Shown here in pieces: positions 35,748-44,587 of a stretch of 64,000 bases of DNA. The stretch is from Anditalea andensis (GTDB lineage: Bacteria > Bacteroidota > Bacteroidia > Cytophagales > Cyclobacteriaceae). Made by a program: the position numbers and the translations under genes. The stretch's first letter is position 1, and each line of letters begins with the position of its first letter. The stretch is from NCBI RefSeq assembly GCF_000714815.1, contig NZ_JMIH01000034.1, forward strand, positions 62,001 to 126,000, in the 5' to 3' direction. The notes under the pieces were generated by a model. That model did no database searches, was not told where the DNA came from, and was given only the letters and a program-made list of their open reading frames with translations.

Positions 35748-37208
35748 TTATTTACCGGCCAATATCTTACTGAATTCAGAAGATGTCATACTTCTATACC
35801 GACCTATACCCAATATCAGAAACAATAAACATAATCCCCATATGATCATCGTATTTCTAAAGAGCCAACTGAGATCAGACTGATAATAAATTTCCGAATG
35901 AACAAGTCCCGGTAAGTATGGTATTTCATTTGATTTTAATACCTGTCCCTGAATAATTTTTTTAAGGTAAAATTCACGCAATTCCTTTTTAATAGCATTG
36001 GCATCAGCTTCCAGAAAACGGTAATGGAAGTTTGTATTGGCGCTTATTTCATTCATGATTTCCTGGCTCAACAAGGCAGGGCTGATAATAGATAAACTTT
36101 TTATAAAGTGGTCTCTCTGCTCCAGTCGTCTGCCAAAATCATCAGCTGAAGGTTTCATAGAAGCCTCTACCTCATTCAAAACCGTAAAATACCGGGTGCC
36201 AAAATCATTCATGTTCAGGTCCTCGTGATTAGCAGCCAATTCCGGATGTTCTTCCACATATTCTTTCAAAATATCGGCGGCTTTTTTCTGGGCTTCCACC
36301 CCAGCATCTCGGGACTGGACGATTAGTCCAGATCTAGAGGGAAGTGGATAACTAGCTTCTGTGATATATTCCAATATACCCGGTAAAAGAACGACAGCCA
36401 TCAGCCATACCACTACTGCGGTGGAAGCTGTATAATTAGCACTGATGCCCATGCTACTCACAAAAAATGTAAGACAAAACCAAAAACTCATATAACCAAA
36501 TACTAAAAGACTCCATATCAAGAATGGCCATGTAACTAAGAAGTTCATACTCTGCAAAGAGCAACCCAAGCATACGGTACTAACCAGCCATACTCCCATA
36601 AAAAATACCAAGGATCTGAATAAATATTTACATAGGAAAACAGTTGCTAATGACCACTGGGAAGCATATAGGTAGGGCAATGTACCCCCCTCTTTTTCTT
36701 TGCCCAATATATCAAAGCTAAAAGCTATGATCAATAATGGCAATAAAAAGATGATCACAAATGAAAGGTCATATCTACCTATAAAATTCAGCATACCGTT
36801 TTTTATTTCCGCATGATGAAAAAATGCCTGATGCTTGGTTCCAGTAATTTTATAGTAATAAGGGTGTAAATCACTTTGGCCTCCATTGATAATCTGCATA
36901 AAATGAGGTTTTCTATAGGCATACCTGGCTCCTATACCCAAGGCTAGACTGGTAGGATCGGCGGGATTGCTCCATGAACTACCCGTCCACCCATTCTGCT
37001 CTATATCGGCCAGTTCCACGCTTAATTTATCATAATAGGCCCTTTCCGTTTCCTGAATCTGTTGGACTACACTATTCTGTTTATGATATTCCCGATATCC
37101 GCTCCATAAAGCCAGGATACAAAGCAGCATACTAAAAGAAAAAACAGTCAGGAATACCCGGTTTTTTACCAAAGTAAGCCATTCGTACTTAAATATATGA
37201 ATCAGCAT
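35748..37208 (-). CDS. ABC-2 type permease, DUF3526-like (second)
   Basis: A 486-residue inner-membrane protein. A first helix lies at about 17-37; then comes an extracytoplasmic region of about 120 residues, five more helices (about 145-280), a second large soluble loop (about 285-440) and a last helix. This six-helix layout with large periplasmic loops is typical of DUF3526/NosY-related ABC-2 permeases. It begins one base after the stop of the first permease gene, and the two should form a heterodimer with the ATPase. Confidence 0.88.
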   Translation of the reverse strand: MLIHIFKYEWLTLVKNRVFLTVFSFSMLLCILALWSGYREYHKQNSVVQQIQETERAYYDKLSVELADIEQNGWTGSSWSNPADPTSLALGIGARYAYRKPHFMQIINGGQSDLHPYYYKITGTKHQAFFHHAEIKNGMLNFIGRYDLSFVIIFLLPLLIIAFSFDILGKEKEGGTLPYLYASQWSLATVFLCKYLFRSLVFFMGVWLVSTVCLGCSLQSMNFLVTWPFLIWSLLVFGYMSFWFCLTFFVSSMGISANYTASTAVVVWLMAVVLLPGILEYITEASYPLPSRSGLIVQSRDAGVEAQKKAADILKEYVEEHPELAANHEDLNMNDFGTRYFTVLNEVEASMKPSADDFGRRLEQRDHFIKSLSIISPALLSQEIMNEISANTNFHYRFLEADANAIKKELREFYLKKIIQGQVLKSNEIPYLPGLVHSEIYYQSDLSWLFRNTMIIWGLCLLFLILGIGRYRSMTSSEFSKILAGK

Positions 37209-37209
37209 A

Positions 37210-38604
37210 TCAGACTATTTTAAACGTTTTAACAGAATAATAGGTAAACCCCAAACCTAACAATAACCATGTGATCAATACCACCACATCTAATTGTGCC
37301 ATGTGCAGTCTTTGATATATATCCGGAGATGTGTAATTCAATAACCCCACCGAGTGCCACAAATCATCACTACCCGTATCATGGGAGAGGTAAAAATCAT
37401 TTATGGTTTTTTGGATAGCTCTTCTATGTTTTTCTGCATGTTCGGCAAAATCCAAATGTGTCTGCATATCGGTGCCGCTAAGAGCCATAGAAATATTTCT
37501 GAAAGTCTGGAAAGGTGATAGAATTCCCATATAGCTTAAAAATTTTTCCTGCTGTCGAAATTGAATGAACAGCTCTGTATAGACTATGTCGTATATGGCG
37601 GCATCTGATTCCTCACTTGCTTGCAAAGAAATAGCTGCAAAGTTTACAGGAAGGTCCTCTATACTGTCCACCCCATATTGATCCAAGGTCTCTTTCAGTA
37701 AATCTTCATTTACCGGTCCATGCCCATCTATGCCCTTCAGTCTCATATCAGTGATCTGCTGTTCAAAGGCAAATGAAGTAGGGGCAGGATAAACCTGCTC
37801 GGCCAATACACTGGCAAAACGAGGTACCAAAAACACACCACAAAGCCAAAAACCAGCCAAAATCACTAAGGCAATTGATGAACTATTCACCTTAAGGGAC
37901 ACCGAGATACAAATAGCAATCAATAAGGTGTACAATAAAAATAAACCTAAAACAAAATATACCATGGAAGGAATAATTTCTAAAGACCAACTTTCAGAAA
38001 AATCCTGTTGATACATCAATAACATGGAAAAAGCCAAAAGTGGCAATAACATCATCCATAAGCTAAGCATGGAGGCCAGAAATTTTCCCATAAAAAGATC
38101 TATTAGATTGGCTCGGGTACTCAAAAGCAATTTAATGGTTCCGTTCTCTTTTTCTTTAGTGAATAGGTTATAACATAGTAATATAATCATCAAAGGGATG
38201 ATAAACTGCAATACAAAACCTATGGTAAGTTGCCCCATCCGTAGCAGGGATCCCGCATCAGTAGCAGCTGGGTTTTTCACTTCATTCTGGTTATGCGCCT
38301 CTATCCAAACTACATTCCCTAAAAAGTCATTGGCACCTTTGTCTATTACAGCCAATAACGGGATGGGTTTGGCAATATAAAAGCCATAATGAGCAGCAGA
38401 ATGGGGATTTTTATCTCCCTGATCCAACCATTGCTGATAAGTCTCGTTCTGTACTTGCTGGGCACTACTATTGCTTCCCTGATAATACCCAATGCCGTTA
38501 AACAACGCAAAAAACCATAGAACCGCAACTCCTATCACTATGATCAAAAACCTCTTACTGAAGAAGATTTCATTGAATTCTTTCCTGAATATTAACAAAA
38601 TCAT
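37210..38604 (-). CDS. ABC-2 type permease, DUF3526-like (first)
   Basis: A 464-residue inner-membrane protein with the same layout as its downstream neighbour: one N-terminal helix, a periplasmic loop, a block of helices (KEKENGTIKLLLSTR occurs between two of them, a typical ABC-2 cytoplasmic coupling stretch), a second loop and a final helix. Its ATG overlaps the ATPase stop by four bases. The substrate and direction of transport are unknown; ABC-2 proteins are usually exporters. Confidence 0.9.
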   Translation of the reverse strand: MILLIFRKEFNEIFFSKRFLIIVIGVAVLWFFALFNGIGYYQGSNSSAQQVQNETYQQWLDQGDKNPHSAAHYGFYIAKPIPLLAVIDKGANDFLGNVVWIEAHNQNEVKNPAATDAGSLLRMGQLTIGFVLQFIIPLMIILLCYNLFTKEKENGTIKLLLSTRANLIDLFMGKFLASMLSLWMMLLPLLAFSMLLMYQQDFSESWSLEIIPSMVYFVLGLFLLYTLLIAICISVSLKVNSSSIALVILAGFWLCGVFLVPRFASVLAEQVYPAPTSFAFEQQITDMRLKGIDGHGPVNEDLLKETLDQYGVDSIEDLPVNFAAISLQASEESDAAIYDIVYTELFIQFRQQEKFLSYMGILSPFQTFRNISMALSGTDMQTHLDFAEHAEKHRRAIQKTINDFYLSHDTGSDDLWHSVGLLNYTSPDIYQRLHMAQLDVVVLITWLLLGLGFTYYSVKTFKIV

Positions 38605-39332
38605 ATGATAATCTTTTGATCTTGATTATTAAAGGACTGAATGGTATGCATGTATAATTGCTCTAGCTCCACTTGAGAAACTGAAGAAGTATCCTGTTCT
38701 AACAGCAAATGACCTAAATGCATGATACCGATCCTATGTCCGCTCTCTTTGGCCCTAAACAGATCGTGTGTAGCCATCAGAATACTTACCCCCTTCTTAC
38801 TAAGGGTATGTAAAATCTCTGAAAATTCATTGCTGGCATAGGGGTCTAGCCCTGAGGTAGGCTCATCCATTAGAATAGCCTTTGCCTGTTTGCCCAGTGC
38901 GATGGATATACCTACTTTCTGCCTCATACCTTTAGAGAATGCCCCTACAGGTTTTTTTAGAAATTCATCTCGTAAACCTGCCTCTCTTAATAATGCTACC
39001 TGCTGATCTTTTGTATATTTAAAGCCGGATAATCCGCTGAAGAAATCCAAATTTTCTAAAGCCGAAAAGTTGGGGTATAGGTTGACTACTTCCGGTATAT
39101 AGGCTACCCACTGTTTGATAGCGGAATCATTTGGCTTTACTTGAAGCTCATTTATATATGCCAGTCCTGATGTAGGCTTCATAAAGCCCATTAGCAAGTG
39201 AATGGTAGTTGACTTACCGGCCCCATTTGATCCTAAAAGAGCGTAAATTTCTCCTTTTTTAATGTCCAGGTTGAGTGAATGAAGGGCTACCTGAGCTTCA
39301 TATTTTTTTGAAAGATTTTCTGTTTTTATCAT
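38601..39332 (-). CDS. ABC transporter ATP-binding protein
   Basis: A 243-residue ATPase with Walker A GSNGAGKST, Q-loop region, signature FSKGMRQKV, Walker B AILMDEP with TSGLD, and H-loop ATHD. It belongs to the CcmA/NosF-like group working with ABC-2 permeases. It starts 27 bp after the TonB-receptor gene and overlaps the first permease gene, so all four genes form one operon. Confidence 0.96.
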   Translation of the reverse strand: MIKTENLSKKYEAQVALHSLNLDIKKGEIYALLGSNGAGKSTTIHLLMGFMKPTSGLAYINELQVKPNDSAIKQWVAYIPEVVNLYPNFSALENLDFFSGLSGFKYTKDQQVALLREAGLRDEFLKKPVGAFSKGMRQKVGISIALGKQAKAILMDEPTSGLDPYASNEFSEILHTLSKKGVSILMATHDLFRAKESGHRIGIMHLGHLLLEQDTSSVSQVELEQLYMHTIQSFNNQDQKIII

Positions 39333-39359
39333 TGGTACATCTCTTTATTAATATATTAC

Positions 39360-41741
39360 TTATGGTAATAAGAAATATTTCAAGCTAAACCCTCCATAGT
39401 AATTCCTACCCGGAGCTGGGTCAAAATAAGATCCTAAGAAAGCGTTTAGATTATGGACTGCGGTATAGCGTTCGTCTAAAGCATTATTAATTCCTGCATA
39501 AATTTCTCCTTTAAACCTACTGCCGAGCGGTCTTCTAATACCTGATCGGAAATCCAGAACAGCATAAGCTGTATCCTTATCCGTATTTTCGTTGTTAAGA
39601 TAAATCCCTGTGTAATTACTATAAGTAGCATTTATATAGAAACCATTGCGCATAGCAAGGTCAGCCCCCTTAACCAATGTATGGGGATGAATGCCTGGAA
39701 TTACCTTTCCACTGTAGCTTATTTCTATACTTTCTTCATTTTCGGCAGTTTGAAGGGAATGGTAAGTATCAAAAACATGGTGCATATAAGTATAACTGGT
39801 CCAAAGCTTGGCTTGACTAAAATTTCTTCCGGTAAGATGCCTGAAATCATAAGCACTGGTTAGTTCTATTCCCAGTCTATTTATTGCACCGGCATTTTCA
39901 TTTCTGATGAGATCTATACCTCCCATATTTCCCATTACTTTGGGAAGAATTACATTTCTTTCATTGAGTCTATAAGTGATCAGGTCAAAATGAAAACGAC
40001 TGTCAAAGAGATTTCCACGTATCCCTATTTCCTGATTTAACCCTGTGGTAGACTGTAAATCTGCATTTATATTTCTACCGGTATTGTCTATCGCTCCTCT
40101 CGGTGGCGGAGTAAAACCTTTGCTGATATTGCCATGCAATACTATATTTTCACCCATTTTCTTGGTAATGGCGAGCCTGGGTGATATATCATTTACGTAC
40201 TTCGAGAAAGCGGGTATATCATCTGCCAAATACTCCCTGAACCCCAAAAAATAATTATTAAAACTAGCTCCTGCCATTAGGGTAAAATCCAAAGGTAGGT
40301 CTACTTCTACCTGACTAAATCCTAAAAACACACGGTCTGTGGATCTTCTAGAACTATAAATGGGGCTATTAAAGCCATCTGTAAAATCATTAACCTGATT
40401 TATCCCTCTGGTAAGCTCTCCACCTATCACCCATCTGCCATTTCTATTTCCCAAAGTTTTGAAATTATATGAAGTGGCCGTGCGCATAGAAAACGAAGTG
40501 ACTAGGGTTTCATCTGCTAGACTAAAAAAAGGAGTTCCAATTAAGAAAGTACCTTCTGAAGCCAGATAGCTAAAGGAGGTGATATTTTGCCAGCGTTCGT
40601 TCCATCTATAGTCATGCGCTGCACCCACCATTAGGCTTAAAGTAGTCAGGCCATTATCAAAATCTGGGGAGTTTCCTGGTTGCTTTCTGTTTTCTAGCAC
40701 TTGTCCTGCATTTAGATTTCCTGGTATCCCATAAAACCTATCTACATATTGGGCAAGAAAGGTAACTTTACCCTTTTCAGAAGCCCGGATGTTTCCAGAC
40801 ACACTTATAAATTCATTGTCAGATGCAGCTTCCTGCCTATAGCCATCTGTGTGAACCTGAGAATATTGTAGCCTTATATCACCTTTATCGGTAGCAGATG
40901 CAAATTCAAGGTTATACCTATAGGTATGGTAAGATCCATATAAACCATCTGTCTGAAGACTTGTTTCCCCTTCCGTAGGCTCCTTACTTTCAAAAAGCAT
41001 CACCCCGTTAATTCCTGCTCCATAAATGCTTCCCGAGGGGCCACGAATTACACTTACATTGCCCACATTTCCCATATCAAAGTATGCCAAGGGATTAAAG
41101 CCATTGGAAGTAGTGATCGGTATACCGTTCCAATAAGATTTATAGTTATCTCCATGGCCTATGGTCCCCATAGATCCTCCTCTTATTTTGACCTGATACC
41201 TTCCTATAGTAGTAGTATGTACCTTTACACCCGGCAGGGTGCTGAATGCCTGATGAGGGGACACTATAGCAAATCTTTCAAGATCCCTCGATCCCAGATA
41301 GCCTATAGCTGCAGGAATATCCATTAGTTTCCGATCTGATTCAAAGGCAGTTACAGTAACTTCGGAGAGAGAAGTAGAAATTGGCGTAAGACGCACCTGA
41401 ATCATTTCTTCAGGTGAATTTACCACCACTATCTGGGATTCATATCCCAGATATGATATTTTGATTTTAGTGCCCATACTCATCTGATAGAGCTGAAACC
41501 GGCCAGATCCATCAGTAATAGCACCTCTGTCTTTCCCAGCTCCCATATGTATATTTGATCGCTCACTATCACCAGTCAGAACTAAGATACTTGCCCCAAC
41601 CAAAAAGTGATCGTGATGAGCATCTGTTACTATACCTCTAATAGAGTATGTATGATTAACCTTAGGACTTTGAGCTATTGAAGCTTGAGCAAATAATAAA
41701 TAGAATAATAAATAGAATAATAAAAAGTATATTGTTCTCAT
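39360..41741 (-). CDS. TonB-dependent outer-membrane receptor coupled to ABC operon
   Basis: A receptor of about 790 residues. I chose the ATG at 41741; the longer frame starts at TTG. A signal peptide with repeated LLFY units is followed by a CarboxypepD_reg-like domain (about 30-115), a plug with SEVTVTAFESD and the AAIGYLG region, and a barrel ending in YYGGFSLKYFLLP. The architecture is of FecA/siderophore-like receptors rather than SusC (no SusD partner). The operon with an ABC-2 transporter is unusual. A metal chelate or peptide is a plausible ligand, but nothing in the sequence settles it. Confidence 0.93.
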   Translation of the reverse strand: MRTIYFLLFYLLFYLLFAQASIAQSPKVNHTYSIRGIVTDAHHDHFLVGASILVLTGDSERSNIHMGAGKDRGAITDGSGRFQLYQMSMGTKIKISYLGYESQIVVVNSPEEMIQVRLTPISTSLSEVTVTAFESDRKLMDIPAAIGYLGSRDLERFAIVSPHQAFSTLPGVKVHTTTIGRYQVKIRGGSMGTIGHGDNYKSYWNGIPITTSNGFNPLAYFDMGNVGNVSVIRGPSGSIYGAGINGVMLFESKEPTEGETSLQTDGLYGSYHTYRYNLEFASATDKGDIRLQYSQVHTDGYRQEAASDNEFISVSGNIRASEKGKVTFLAQYVDRFYGIPGNLNAGQVLENRKQPGNSPDFDNGLTTLSLMVGAAHDYRWNERWQNITSFSYLASEGTFLIGTPFFSLADETLVTSFSMRTATSYNFKTLGNRNGRWVIGGELTRGINQVNDFTDGFNSPIYSSRRSTDRVFLGFSQVEVDLPLDFTLMAGASFNNYFLGFREYLADDIPAFSKYVNDISPRLAITKKMGENIVLHGNISKGFTPPPRGAIDNTGRNINADLQSTTGLNQEIGIRGNLFDSRFHFDLITYRLNERNVILPKVMGNMGGIDLIRNENAGAINRLGIELTSAYDFRHLTGRNFSQAKLWTSYTYMHHVFDTYHSLQTAENEESIEISYSGKVIPGIHPHTLVKGADLAMRNGFYINATYSNYTGIYLNNENTDKDTAYAVLDFRSGIRRPLGSRFKGEIYAGINNALDERYTAVHNLNAFLGSYFDPAPGRNYYGGFSLKYFLLP
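41692..41727. repeat. In-frame 12-bp tandem repeat, three units, in signal peptide
   Basis: AATAATAAATAG occurs twice (41692-41703, 41704-41715), and a third unit (41716-41727) differs at one base. On the coding strand it gives LLFY-type repeats in the hydrophobic core of the TonB receptor's signal peptide. Changes in copy number would add or remove four residues without a frameshift. Confidence 0.85.
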
Positions 41742-42224
41742 ATACAAACGTAGCTGATCATAATAAGCAATAGATGTGTGAATTTATATGCGGAGAATTC
41801 ATAAATCATTATAATTGCAACAATATTGCATAAAAAAATTTAATAACGCAACTGGCTTATAAATTATTCTAAAAAAATTTAATAGTAATGAGTAAAGAGG
41901 TCTATAGCTATATATTTTACACCTTTTTATAAAGAGGAAATTTAAAGACGAATCATACCGGCCCTAGGCATGCGATCTATAAACATACCCAATAATACTA
42001 AAACCTGAATCTCCACTTATGTATGAGTCTAGCAGCGGTTAATAAAGAATAAAATATAAAAAAATAAGGTTAAACATGAATTGATATATACATAAAAATC
42101 CATGTTTAACCATTATAAAATGATTACCCCAATATATTTTAAATTCTTGCCTACTTTTATTTATTGTTTAAATGCTTTCCGCATCCCGTATTAAACTCCC
42201 AATACACGAGCCTAGAGTGAATGT
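41742..42224. other. Gap between TonB receptor gene and GH43 operon end
   Basis: This 483-bp AT-rich gap holds the terminator-like hairpin of the GH43 operon at 42054-42111 and presumably the promoter of the TonB receptor gene. No gene is seen. Confidence 0.5.
42054..42111 (-). terminator. Terminator-like hairpin at the end of the HTCS-linked locus
   Basis: GGTTAAACATG (42068-42078) pairs perfectly with CATGTTTAACC (42101-42111). On the minus strand the stem is followed by TTATTTTTTTATATTTT. The loop is long (22 nt). It lies 114 bases beyond the GH43 stop and would end the transcript of the polysaccharide locus. Confidence 0.55.
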
Positions 42225-43361
42225 CTATCTAACAATATCTGGCAAAGGTTGCAGACCTAAAGTTGGGCCATCCACTTCTAATTTACCTTCTTCGTTTATA
42301 GTCACTTTATCAATAAAGACTACCCTTTCATTACCAGTTTTTTCAGTCCTGCCGTGGTATACTGTGTACATCAAACGCTTATCTGGAGAAAATAGCACCA
42401 TATTATGGCCCGTCCCCGTAACTGTTCCTCCGGTATTCCTATTGCTTTCCAACACGGGATTGTTTGAAGCTTTGGTAAAGGGGCCCAAAGGTGAGGTGCC
42501 GGTAGCATACCCCACGGCATAATGTTCGCCTCCAAAATGATTGGCTGAATACATCATGTAGTACGTATCTTTGAATTTAAAGATAAAAGAACCCTCGGTC
42601 CAACGCCTGTTGACTTCCTTCGAGGTGACTGACCTGCTTTCCCACTCCGCATTCTTGTCATCCATTTTAACCGGTGGTCTTAATAGTAATACAGGATCGC
42701 CTATCGTAGACATAAAGTCCGAAGACATTTCTACGCCATAGATCCAACTTTCTTCGACTTCATCGTAAAGGTTTTGACTCCTCGCCCAATCAGCTATTTC
42801 TGATTCCACAGGATGCTGGTAGCAAGCTCTGGAATAATATAAATAAAATTTTCCGTTTTCATCTTGATAGACATTGGCATCGATGATAGGATAGCCTGGA
42901 TCAAAGATAGGTTCATCCTTCAGATCAATAAACGGCCCAGTCGGCAAATCGGATACCGCTACCCCTATTCGGAAATTTTCGTCATCCCGGTTTGGATTAA
43001 CCTTCCAGTCGGCACTGTAAAACAAATAAAACCTGTCATCAAATTTATAGACCTCAGGAGCCCAAAAATTGGCTACACTCCAAGAATCTTCTGTGTTTCC
43101 TGTAAATACCTGTCCCTCACTTTCCCAATTAACCAGGTCATCGGATGAAAAAGCCACAAATCCATCCTTAGCTCCGGCTCCTGTTCCATACATATAAAAT
43201 TTACCATCATTTCCATCTAATACAAAAGGATCGCCAAAAGCCACATCCAATGGATTACTAAAAGTAGCTGCATCCATATCGTCGTTAGAGGAACGGCTCT
43301 GACAGGAAAACTGGATGATCGTTAAAACATAAAACACAATGACTATATGTGAAGCTTTCAT
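42225..43361 (-). CDS. GH43 family glycoside hydrolase, lipoprotein
   Basis: A 378-residue five-bladed beta-propeller enzyme. The lipobox ends at Cys20 (IQFSC), so it is anchored in a membrane, likely at the surface or outer-membrane inner face. The catalytic base is Asp44 in AFGDPFVL, a transition-state Asp lies in DANVYQDENG, and the acid is the Glu in WTEGSFIF. Family members act on alpha-L-arabinofuranosides, beta-xylosides or galactosides. It is the last gene of the locus, 78 bp after aldose epimerase. Specificity is not deducible here. Confidence 0.9.
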   Translation of the reverse strand: MKASHIVIVFYVLTIIQFSCQSRSSNDDMDAATFSNPLDVAFGDPFVLDGNDGKFYMYGTGAGAKDGFVAFSSDDLVNWESEGQVFTGNTEDSWSVANFWAPEVYKFDDRFYLFYSADWKVNPNRDDENFRIGVAVSDLPTGPFIDLKDEPIFDPGYPIIDANVYQDENGKFYLYYSRACYQHPVESEIADWARSQNLYDEVEESWIYGVEMSSDFMSTIGDPVLLLRPPVKMDDKNAEWESRSVTSKEVNRRWTEGSFIFKFKDTYYMMYSANHFGGEHYAVGYATGTSPLGPFTKASNNPVLESNRNTGGTVTGTGHNMVLFSPDKRLMYTVYHGRTEKTGNERVVFIDKVTINEEGKLEVDGPTLGLQPLPDIVR

Positions 43362-43439
43362 TGTAAGTGTATAGATTTAATATGGCCCAAATTAAAATGT
43401 TGAATTTTAATAGCTTTTATCTTCATGCATAAATTCCAC

Positions 43440-44585
43440 CTATCTAGTATCTGCTAAAACAGAAAACTGGTATATCACTGTATGGGTATACTTTTCTCCT
43501 GGTGATAAAACAGTACTTGGAAATGTCTCCTGATTAGGTGAATCCGGAAAATGCTGGGTTTCCAAACAAAAGGCAGACCGATGGATATAATTTTTACCAT
43601 CCTTTCCGCTTACGCTGCCGTTCAGAAAATTGCCACTATAAAACTGGATGCCTGGTTCTGTGGTAAACACTTCCATTTTTCTTCCACTGGCGGGAGCCGT
43701 TATAGCAGCCGCGAATGTAAGTAAACCCGGTTCTGCTTTATCCAGTACCCAGTTATGGTCATACCCTCTGCCAAATGTCAGTTGTTCATCTCCCTCTCCT
43801 ATCCTTTCTCCTATAGCGGTAGGCCGGGTAAAGTCCATGGGAGTATTGGCTACCGGCAAAATTGTCCCCACTGGTATCAATGTTTTATCCACCGGAGTAA
43901 AGGCACTTGCATTCAGTTCCAATATATGATCCATCACATCACCGCTCCCAGCACCGTTCAAATTAAAAAATGAATGATGGGTTAAGTTAACTACTGTCTT
44001 TTTATCAGTAGTAGCCTCATAATCTATCCTAAATCCATTGTCATCAGTCAGGGTATAGGTCATAAAAATTTCCATATTGCCGGGATATCCTTCCTCTCCA
44101 TCTTTCGCTATATATTTCATAGCAATATGGTCGTCATGATGTTCCAGGACCTCCCAGACTACATGATGAAAACCCGCAGGTCCACCATGGAGGGCATTGG
44201 GTTCATTATTTATGGCCAGTGCATAGCTGGTGCCATCCAAGCTGAAGCTACCCTTGGCTATCCTATTGCCATACCTACCTATAACTGCTCCAAAGTATGC
44301 TTCTGAACTTTCCTGATAGTCCTCCAGCCTGTCGAATCCCAACACTACATCATCTATGCTACCCTCCCGGTCGGGCACCATTATTTTAACCACCCTGCCA
44401 CCATAATTCAGCACATGGATCTCCATGCCCTTATCATTTTTCAATTTGTATATGGCTACTTCTTTTCCATCAACTGTAGCTGTAAATGGATCCTGTGCAT
44501 CAGATTCCCCAGACTTTTCATTTGAACTGGATAGGACCATGCAGCTCAAAGAGATGCAACATATCCATAACAGGGATTTGCCCAT
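43440..44585 (-). CDS. galM: Aldose 1-epimerase (mutarotase)
   Basis: A 381-residue galactose mutarotase-family protein with an N-terminal export signal; Cys15 may be a lipobox Cys. Key residues are in NALHGG, the catalytic His of NLTHHSFFNLNG and the catalytic Glu of FCLETQHFPDSPN. It interconverts alpha and beta anomers of sugars such as galactose or arabinose released by the neighbouring hydrolases. The GH2 gene stop is 2 bp before its start, so the genes are tightly co-transcribed. Confidence 0.94.
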   Translation of the reverse strand: MGKSLLWICCISLSCMVLSSSNEKSGESDAQDPFTATVDGKEVAIYKLKNDKGMEIHVLNYGGRVVKIMVPDREGSIDDVVLGFDRLEDYQESSEAYFGAVIGRYGNRIAKGSFSLDGTSYALAINNEPNALHGGPAGFHHVVWEVLEHHDDHIAMKYIAKDGEEGYPGNMEIFMTYTLTDDNGFRIDYEATTDKKTVVNLTHHSFFNLNGAGSGDVMDHILELNASAFTPVDKTLIPVGTILPVANTPMDFTRPTAIGERIGEGDEQLTFGRGYDHNWVLDKAEPGLLTFAAAITAPASGRKMEVFTTEPGIQFYSGNFLNGSVSGKDGKNYIHRSAFCLETQHFPDSPNQETFPSTVLSPGEKYTHTVIYQFSVLADTR

Positions 44586-44587
44586 GC

